Source of the DNA: Gemmatimonadota bacterium
GTDB lineage: Bacteria; ARS69
Reading direction: 5' to 3'
DNA: 9,775 nucleotides
Assembly (NCBI GenBank): GCA_030747075.1
Contig: JASLLL010000052.1
Coordinates: 1 to 9,775 of the forward strand
Made by a program: the position numbers and the translations under genes. The notes under the pieces are model-generated. The model saw nothing but the letters and a program-made list of their open reading frames with translations. It was not told the origin of the DNA and ran no database searches. This document shows, piece by piece, positions 5,652 through 9,775 of the stretch. Each line of letters starts with the position of its first letter. Position 1 is the stretch's first letter.

Positions 5652-7307
5652 TCATCGAAACGGCACATGCTCCCGGGAGAAGTACTCCTTCGTCTGCCCC
5701 CGCACCTTCCCGGTCAGCAGGAAGATGGCGATGAGGTTCGGGATACTCATCAGCCCCAGCGCAAGATCCCCGAACGCCCACACCACTTCCAGCGCCAGCA
5801 CCGCGCCGAGGAACACGAACGCCGTGTACAGCAACCGGTAGATCCGAACCGCACCGATCCCGAAGATGTACTCCGTGCAACGGTCGCCGTAATACGACCA
5901 CGAGATGGTGGTGGAGAGCGCGAAGAGGAAGACGGACAGCGTCACGATCCACTTGCCGATGACTCCAAGGCGATCTCCCAGTCCGCGCTGGAACGCCCAG
6001 GTGGTGAGTGCGGAGGAGTTGAGGAGGATCTTCCCGCCGTAGCGAAGGCTCTCGCCGCCCACGAGCGCGCCGGATTCCGCGCGGAGCATCCCGGTGAACG
6101 GGGTTCCGTCGGCGTCCAGCACGAGCGCGTCGAGTACGAACCCGTCGTTCACCGAAAGGGCCGCGCCGGTGAGAAGTCCTTCGGTGACCGGGAACTCCGC
6201 GGAAAGAGGAGGCGCGTCCGCGACCACATCCCCGCGGACCGGCGTGGCGAGGACGGTATGGATGGAGCAGGATGACAGCGCATCCTCCACCGGCTTGTGC
6301 GCGGACCACGAACCCGTCAGCACGATCACCAGACCGGTCATCGTGCAGATCATGAGCGTGTCGATGAACGGACCGAGCATGGCCACGAGGCCTTCCCGTG
6401 CCGGTTCATCGGTCTTGGCCGCGGCGTGCGCGATGGGGGCGCTGCCCTGTCCGGCCTCGTTGGAGAAGAGCCCGCGTTTGACTCCCCAGATGAGCGTCGT
6501 CACGAAGACTCCCGCGGCGGTTCCCCCGACACCGGCGGTCGGGTTGAAGGCTTCGCGCAGGATGAGCGCGAACGCATCCGGGATCTCTCCGATGTGCCGG
6601 ACCAACACCGTGAGCGCACCGAGCGCGTAGAGCACGAACATGGTCGGCGCGAGGCGCGAGGAGACCGCCGCAATCCGGCGGATACCGCCCAGGATGACCA
6701 GACCGACCACGGCCGCCATGACGAGACCGGTGATCCAGGTGGGCGCGCCCAGCGTCGTGTGCGCGGAGAGGCTGACCGTATTCGCCTGATTCATGTTCCC
6801 GCTGCCGAAGCTGCAGATGACTCCGCAGAATGCGAAGAACAGTGCCATCGGCTTCCAGTTCTTCCCGAGTCCGCGCTCGATGTAGTACATGGGTCCGCCC
6901 GCCGCTTCGTTCTTCTCGTCGAAGACGCGATGTCGCATGGAGAGCGTGCATTCGGTGTACTTGAGCGCCATGCCGAAGACCGCGGTGACCCACATCCAGA
7001 AGAGCGCCCCCGGGCCGCCGTAGTGGATTGCCGTGGCGACTCCGGCAATGTTCCCGATTCCCACGGTGGCGGAAAGTGCGGTCGTCAGCGCCTGGAAGTG
7101 GGAGATGTCGCCGCTGTGGGATGGGTCGTCGTAGCGTCCGCGCACCACATCCCATGCGTGACGAAACCCCCGGAACTGAATGAAGGCGAGCCGGAGCGTG
7201 ACGAACAACCCGGCGGAAAGGAGAAGGGCCACGAGAAGGGGGAACTTCGCGGGCCAGCCCCAGACGAACCGATTGCCGACATGAACGAAGGTCTCAAAGA
7301 ACTCCAT
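5652..7307 (-). CDS. AGCS-family sodium:alanine/glycine symporter with an enlarged loop
   Basis: This 551-residue membrane protein is a member of the alanine-or-glycine:cation symporter family, which imports small amino acids with sodium. Hallmarks are ALSATVGIGNIAGVATAI (77-94), AAGGPMYYIERGLG (135-148), GSGNMNQANTVS (168-179), KRGLFSNEAGQGSAPIAHAAA (277-297) and the late segment LFALSTTISWSYYGDRCTEY (461-480). Many hydrophobic helices span the length. Typical members are roughly 450-480 residues. The excess lies mainly between TGSW (331-334) and SSALTTWAF (431-439), where family members usually have only a short linker. The ATG at 7307 is preceded by GGAG with a 7-base spacer. The gene converges on the lipoprotein gene, and its upstream gap holds a C9 tract. 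Confidence 0.92.
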   Translation of the reverse strand: MEFFETFVHVGNRFVWGWPAKFPLLVALLLSAGLFVTLRLAFIQFRGFRHAWDVVRGRYDDPSHSGDISHFQALTTALSATVGIGNIAGVATAIHYGGPGALFWMWVTAVFGMALKYTECTLSMRHRVFDEKNEAAGGPMYYIERGLGKNWKPMALFFAFCGVICSFGSGNMNQANTVSLSAHTTLGAPTWITGLVMAAVVGLVILGGIRRIAAVSSRLAPTMFVLYALGALTVLVRHIGEIPDAFALILREAFNPTAGVGGTAAGVFVTTLIWGVKRGLFSNEAGQGSAPIAHAAAKTDEPAREGLVAMLGPFIDTLMICTMTGLVIVLTGSWSAHKPVEDALSSCSIHTVLATPVRGDVVADAPPLSAEFPVTEGLLTGAALSVNDGFVLDALVLDADGTPFTGMLRAESGALVGGESLRYGGKILLNSSALTTWAFQRGLGDRLGVIGKWIVTLSVFLFALSTTISWSYYGDRCTEYIFGIGAVRIYRLLYTAFVFLGAVLALEVVWAFGDLALGLMSIPNLIAIFLLTGKVRGQTKEYFSREHVPFR

Positions 7308-7355
7308 GGTCTCACTCCGGGGGTGGCGGAAGGCGGGGTTTCGTGAAGTCGGCGC

Positions 7356-7384
7356 ACGCTAGCACACCCCCCCCCGATCGTAAA
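7356..7384 (-). promoter_or_regulatory. Weak candidate promoter with a G9 tract in its spacer
   Basis: On the minus strand, TTTACG (7379-7384; 4 of 6 matches to the -35 consensus) and TAGCGT (7356-7361; 3 of 6 matches to the -10) are separated by exactly 17 bases. Nine consecutive Gs (C9 at 7367-7375 on the plus strand) lie in that spacer. It is about 50 bases upstream of the symporter start. The -10 is poor, so this is tentative. Confidence 0.22.
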
Positions 7385-7396
7385 GGCGACCGGGGG
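7371..7396 (-). terminator. Possible hairpin after the DUF1786 gene
   Basis: CCCCCGATCG (7371-7380) pairs with CGACCGGGGG (7387-7396) around a 6-base loop, with one A-C mismatch. It lies 12 bases past the end of the DUF1786 gene in the direction of transcription. On that strand it is followed by four more Gs, not a T tract, so intrinsic termination is doubtful. It overlaps the candidate symporter -35. Confidence 0.3.
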
Positions 7397-7408
7397 AGGA
7401 GGGCGCCG

Positions 7409-8473
7409 TCAGGAGGTTCCGAGGAGTCTCTCCGCGAAGCGCACCAGTCCGAGAGGCCCGGTCATCATCATGTCGCCGCCGGGAGCGGGAAAGAGAGTGT
7501 CGAGATCGGTCTCGAGAAGGAGGCCCCGGTTCGGCCCGGTAACGAGGATCCGTTCCACGGCGTGGAAGCCGGGCGGGTCGAAGTGCACGGCGCCCTCGCC
7601 TCCGTCTTCGCGAACCTGCTCGTCCGAAAAGTCACCGTCCGCGAATCGGCGGAGCGTGTCGCCGAGTTCAAAGGCACGCTTGCGGAACATACGCGTGTGA
7701 TGCTCCATGGCGGAAAGGATGCGGTCGCCTCGGAAGACACCCGCCATCAGGTGGCAGTTTCCGACATTCACCAGCAGGTCCACCCCGTCGCTCGGGAGTT
7801 CGGCGCGGCAGCCCATGAGCGCGGACATGGGCGTGTCCGCCGCAAGAGCCGGGACACCGGGGAGGTCTCTCGCCAGACGATCGAGTCCTGACTGCATGCG
7901 ATGGAAGCCATCGGGCAGGTCGTCGCGTGTGAACGCCAGGGCGGAAGGATGCGGGTTTTCGGAGAGGCGCTCCGCGAAGGTCCGGAATCGGGACACGCGA
8001 TTCAGCTCCCCCTCCTCGTACGCACCGTGGTCCTGCACGGCGAACGCGACGGCGTCGAGGTTGTCGAGGTCTTCGTCGTGCGCGTGGAGAAAGTCCCGAA
8101 GCGCGGGAATCTCCATTTCGTCGAGATGAATGCGCGTGCCGCTGCCGGAGTCTTCCGGGAGGTCGTCCGCGACTTCGATGCCGGCCTTTCGAACATCCTC
8201 GACGCGGTTCCGCACGAGAAAGCAGGTGCGGGAAGTGGTTCGGACGCGGTGCCCCTTTTTCACGAGTTCGCGGAGCGCGTAAGCAAGGGGGCCTCCGCCG
8301 ACGGTGTCGCCCACGACATCCAGATCGCCCGGTCTGGAGAGCACCCGGTCCGCATAGCGTTGGGCCGGAGCCCCGACGACCACCTTGACGCAGTTCTCCA
8401 GGTTTCGGGTGGAGTCGTAGAGAAGGACATCCTTGGTGCCGTGCCCGATGTCGATGGCGAGGATGCGGCTCAT
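7409..8473 (-). CDS. DUF1786-family protein, ASKHA-like probable nucleotide-binding protein
   Basis: This 354-residue protein resembles DUF1786, a family sometimes named as a putative pyruvate formate-lyase activating enzyme although it lacks a radical SAM motif. Visible features are the N-terminal MSRILAIDIGHGTKDVLLYD (1-20), a phosphate-1-type loop of actin/Hsp70/sugar-kinase folds; DTVGGGPLAYALRE (56-69); DAVAFAVQDHG (140-150); a phosphate-2-like LLVNVGNCHLMAGVF (233-247); and the C-terminal MMMTGPLGLV (335-344). ATP binding is inferred from these motifs; the reaction and substrate are unknown. The ATG at 8473 overlaps the stop of the FmdE-like gene as ATGA. No ribosome-binding site is visible before it, so translation probably depends on coupling to that gene. 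An in-frame upstream extension to 8578 lies inside the FmdE-like gene and is rejected. Confidence 0.75.
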   Translation of the reverse strand: MSRILAIDIGHGTKDVLLYDSTRNLENCVKVVVGAPAQRYADRVLSRPGDLDVVGDTVGGGPLAYALRELVKKGHRVRTTSRTCFLVRNRVEDVRKAGIEVADDLPEDSGSGTRIHLDEMEIPALRDFLHAHDEDLDNLDAVAFAVQDHGAYEEGELNRVSRFRTFAERLSENPHPSALAFTRDDLPDGFHRMQSGLDRLARDLPGVPALAADTPMSALMGCRAELPSDGVDLLVNVGNCHLMAGVFRGDRILSAMEHHTRMFRKRAFELGDTLRRFADGDFSDEQVREDGGEGAVHFDPPGFHAVERILVTGPNRGLLLETDLDTLFPAPGGDMMMTGPLGLVRFAERLLGTS

Positions 8474-9162
8474 GAGGGGGACCGCCCGGTTTCGTCGAGG
8501 TCCCGGGGCTCGTAGTAGTGGCCGACTTCGCAGGAGCGGCAGGTCGTGCCCCCCGTGGAGAGGAAGAGCTCTTCGCACTGATCGCAGGCGACGACCGGTG
8601 TATCGATGCCGAGTTCACGGGTGGTCATCCGGACCGGTGTGGCGGTCAGGACCTTGCGGCGTGCTTCCAGCACCTGGAGTGAGACGGGCGCCCAGCGCTC
8701 GCCCTTCGGCACGGAGTGGTCGAGCAGGCGGCGGAACCAGTGGTCGATGGCCGGGAACTCCGGCGTGCGGCGGGTATCGAGGTGAATGCGATAACCGAGC
8801 CCGGTGTCCTTGTCATAAAAGGTGCAGGCGATCTTGTGCAGGTCCCGGACGCGGAACTGTGTCTTCCCGAGACGATGCCGCAGCACGGTGTGGATTCCGC
8901 TCGGGAGGCAGAGCCAGCTTTCGATGACCGTTCCCATGCGCTTGGTCTCCGGCATGAGTTCCAGCGCCCAGTCGGCCATGAAGACGGCGATCAAGGTGCC
9001 GGGGACCGGAAATCCGTGGAACTCAATCGCGAGGCGGATGAGGTCGTTGAGGGTGTACTCGTCCGGCCGGGCTTCCGTCGCGGAGCCGGGGGGGGATTCG
9101 CCGCGTCGTCCTCGTTCGATGAGGTCGACCACTCGCTTTGCGTCGGAGTCGGGTGCGGTCAT
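8470..9162 (-). CDS. FmdE-like domain protein with C-terminal zinc ribbon
   Basis: This 230-residue protein resembles the FmdE (formylmethanofuran dehydrogenase subunit E) domain, a widespread family not confined to methanogens. Core segments are FHGFPVPGTLIAVFMADWAL (48-67), corresponding to the usual HGHLCPG region; TVIESWLCL (78-86); HRLGKTQFRVRDLHKIACTFY (96-116); and GLGYRIHLD (121-129). Residues 193-211 form a zinc ribbon with Cys193, Cys196, Cys208 and Cys211. Several family-typical metal-binding positions appear replaced: the Cys and second His of HGHLCPG are Val53 and Phe51, and the Cys of the GC-TxGK-type segment is His96. Only Cys85 seems kept. The ATG at 9162 has AGAGGAGA on its strand with an 8-base spacer. 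It lies 40 bases after the cysteine desulfurase gene and overlaps the DUF1786 gene. Its function is unknown. Confidence 0.62.
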   Translation of the reverse strand: MTAPDSDAKRVVDLIERGRRGESPPGSATEARPDEYTLNDLIRLAIEFHGFPVPGTLIAVFMADWALELMPETKRMGTVIESWLCLPSGIHTVLRHRLGKTQFRVRDLHKIACTFYDKDTGLGYRIHLDTRRTPEFPAIDHWFRRLLDHSVPKGERWAPVSLQVLEARRKVLTATPVRMTTRELGIDTPVVACDQCEELFLSTGGTTCRSCEVGHYYEPRDLDETGRSPS

Positions 9163-9202
9163 GGGGAGGGTCTCCTCTTGAGCGGATGGTATTCCTGATG
9201 GC

Positions 9203-9775
9203 TCATGCGGGGAACAGCGGCTGTCCGCAACACTCATCCGAGCCGTCGCCCGGCGGTGCGGCCTGTCCTTGTGCGATGGCGGCGTATGCGCGCGCGCTTT
9301 CCACGGCTCCCGGAATGCGCCGGAGGACTTCGTCGATGTCTTCGCCGGTCGTGTGGATGCCCAGACTGAAGCGGATGGATCCGTCCACGCGCGAGGCGTC
9401 CATGCCCATGGCGCGGAGGACATGCGAGGGGCGGGGATCTCCGGCGGCGCAGGCGGAACCCCGGCTGGCCGCGATCCCTTCCAGCGCGAGGGCATTGACG
9501 AGCGCGCGCCCGGGGACAGCGCCGAGATGGAGGTGCGTGGTGTTCGGGAGCCTGCCCGCGCGATCGCCGTTGACGGACGCACCGGGGAGCGCCGCGACAA
9601 TCCCTTCCTCCAGGCGGTCGCGAAGCGTGGCGCACTTCGCCAGTGCCGCTGCCCACGCGGGCTTGCGCACTTCCCGGGTCCATGCGTGAAGCCCGGCCAA
9701 TGCGGGGATGTCCGGCGTTCCGGCGCGGAGCCCGCCTTCCTGTTCGCCGCCGTGGACCCTCGCCATGATGCGCAC
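9203..9775 (-). CDS. Cysteine desulfurase (NifS/IscS family), 3' part only
   Basis: The gene runs off the right edge of the window, so only its last 190 codons are present and the start is not visible. The fragment has the PLP-enzyme signatures of cysteine desulfurases: HGGEQEGGLRAGTPD (8-22 of the visible part), the active-site segment ASRGSACAAGDPRPSHVL (103-120) with persulfide-forming Cys109 (visible numbering), and DGSIRFSLGIHTTGEDID (131-148). These enzymes take sulfur from cysteine for iron-sulfur clusters, thiolated tRNA or molybdopterin. The C-terminus carries a short extra tail with two adjacent cysteines (ECCGQPLFPA, visible residues 181-190) that is not a usual NifS feature. The next gene on this strand, the FmdE-like one, begins 40 bases later, so they may share a transcript. 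Confidence 0.92.
   Translation of the reverse strand: MRIMARVHGGEQEGGLRAGTPDIPALAGLHAWTREVRKPAWAAALAKCATLRDRLEEGIVAALPGASVNGDRAGRLPNTTHLHLGAVPGRALVNALALEGIAASRGSACAAGDPRPSHVLRAMGMDASRVDGSIRFSLGIHTTGEDIDEVLRRIPGAVESARAYAAIAQGQAAPPGDGSDECCGQPLFPA

Noticed and set aside
5292-6275. A 327-codon plus-strand open frame over the lipoprotein and symporter genes
   Set aside because: It crosses the 12-bp hairpin and two well-supported genes in other frames, and its translation is charged and lacks any domain signature.
6297-7346. A 349-codon plus-strand open frame opposite the symporter
   Set aside because: An extremely Arg/Glu/Asp/Gly/His-rich translation is the expected reverse-strand shadow of a hydrophobic membrane protein gene.

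Overview
The window is a compact, strongly G+C-rich piece of a bacterial chromosome with twelve protein-coding genes and almost no spare DNA. Purine-rich ribosome-binding sites, GTG starts, a lipobox lipoprotein and an AGCS-type sodium symporter all point to a bacterium, not an archaeon. The gene mix (an alkyltransferase-glycosylase fusion, and a DUF1786/FmdE-like pair) would suit an uncultured high-GC lineage, but the sequence does not fix the phylum. No rRNA, tRNA, CRISPR array, insertion sequence or phage gene was found.

Left block (14-2258). A plus-strand pair encodes a fused O6-alkylguanine alkyltransferase / AlkA-type DNA glycosylase and an OsmC-family protein, joined by an ATGA overlap. 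Together they suggest defence against alkylation and oxidative damage. A RibD C-terminal-type reductase runs towards them on the minus strand, and the two facing stop codons overlap in one CTAG.

Middle block (2259-5595). A 101-base divergent gap carries candidate back-to-back promoters. It separates the reductase from a plus-strand moaD-moaE-moaA run for molybdopterin synthesis. MoaA makes the first pterin intermediate with MoaC; MoaD and MoaE form molybdopterin synthase. moaC and the later genes are not in the window. An exported M48 metallopeptidase follows closely, then a small lipoprotein with four exact-period WxxGHW repeats. A perfect 12-bp hairpin ends this block and faces the next convergent gene.

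Right block (5652-9775, minus strand). In transcription order this is the 3' part of a cysteine desulfurase (its 5' end lies outside the window), an FmdE-like protein with a zinc ribbon, a DUF1786 ASKHA-like protein translationally coupled to it, and, after 101 bases with a C9 tract, an AGCS sodium:amino-acid symporter with a large extra loop. The desulfurase/FmdE-like/DUF1786 set is the best candidate for an uncharacterised system. The FmdE-like protein keeps the family scaffold but has lost several family-typical Cys/His positions, and it is paired with a probable nucleotide-binding protein and, less certainly, a sulfur donor.
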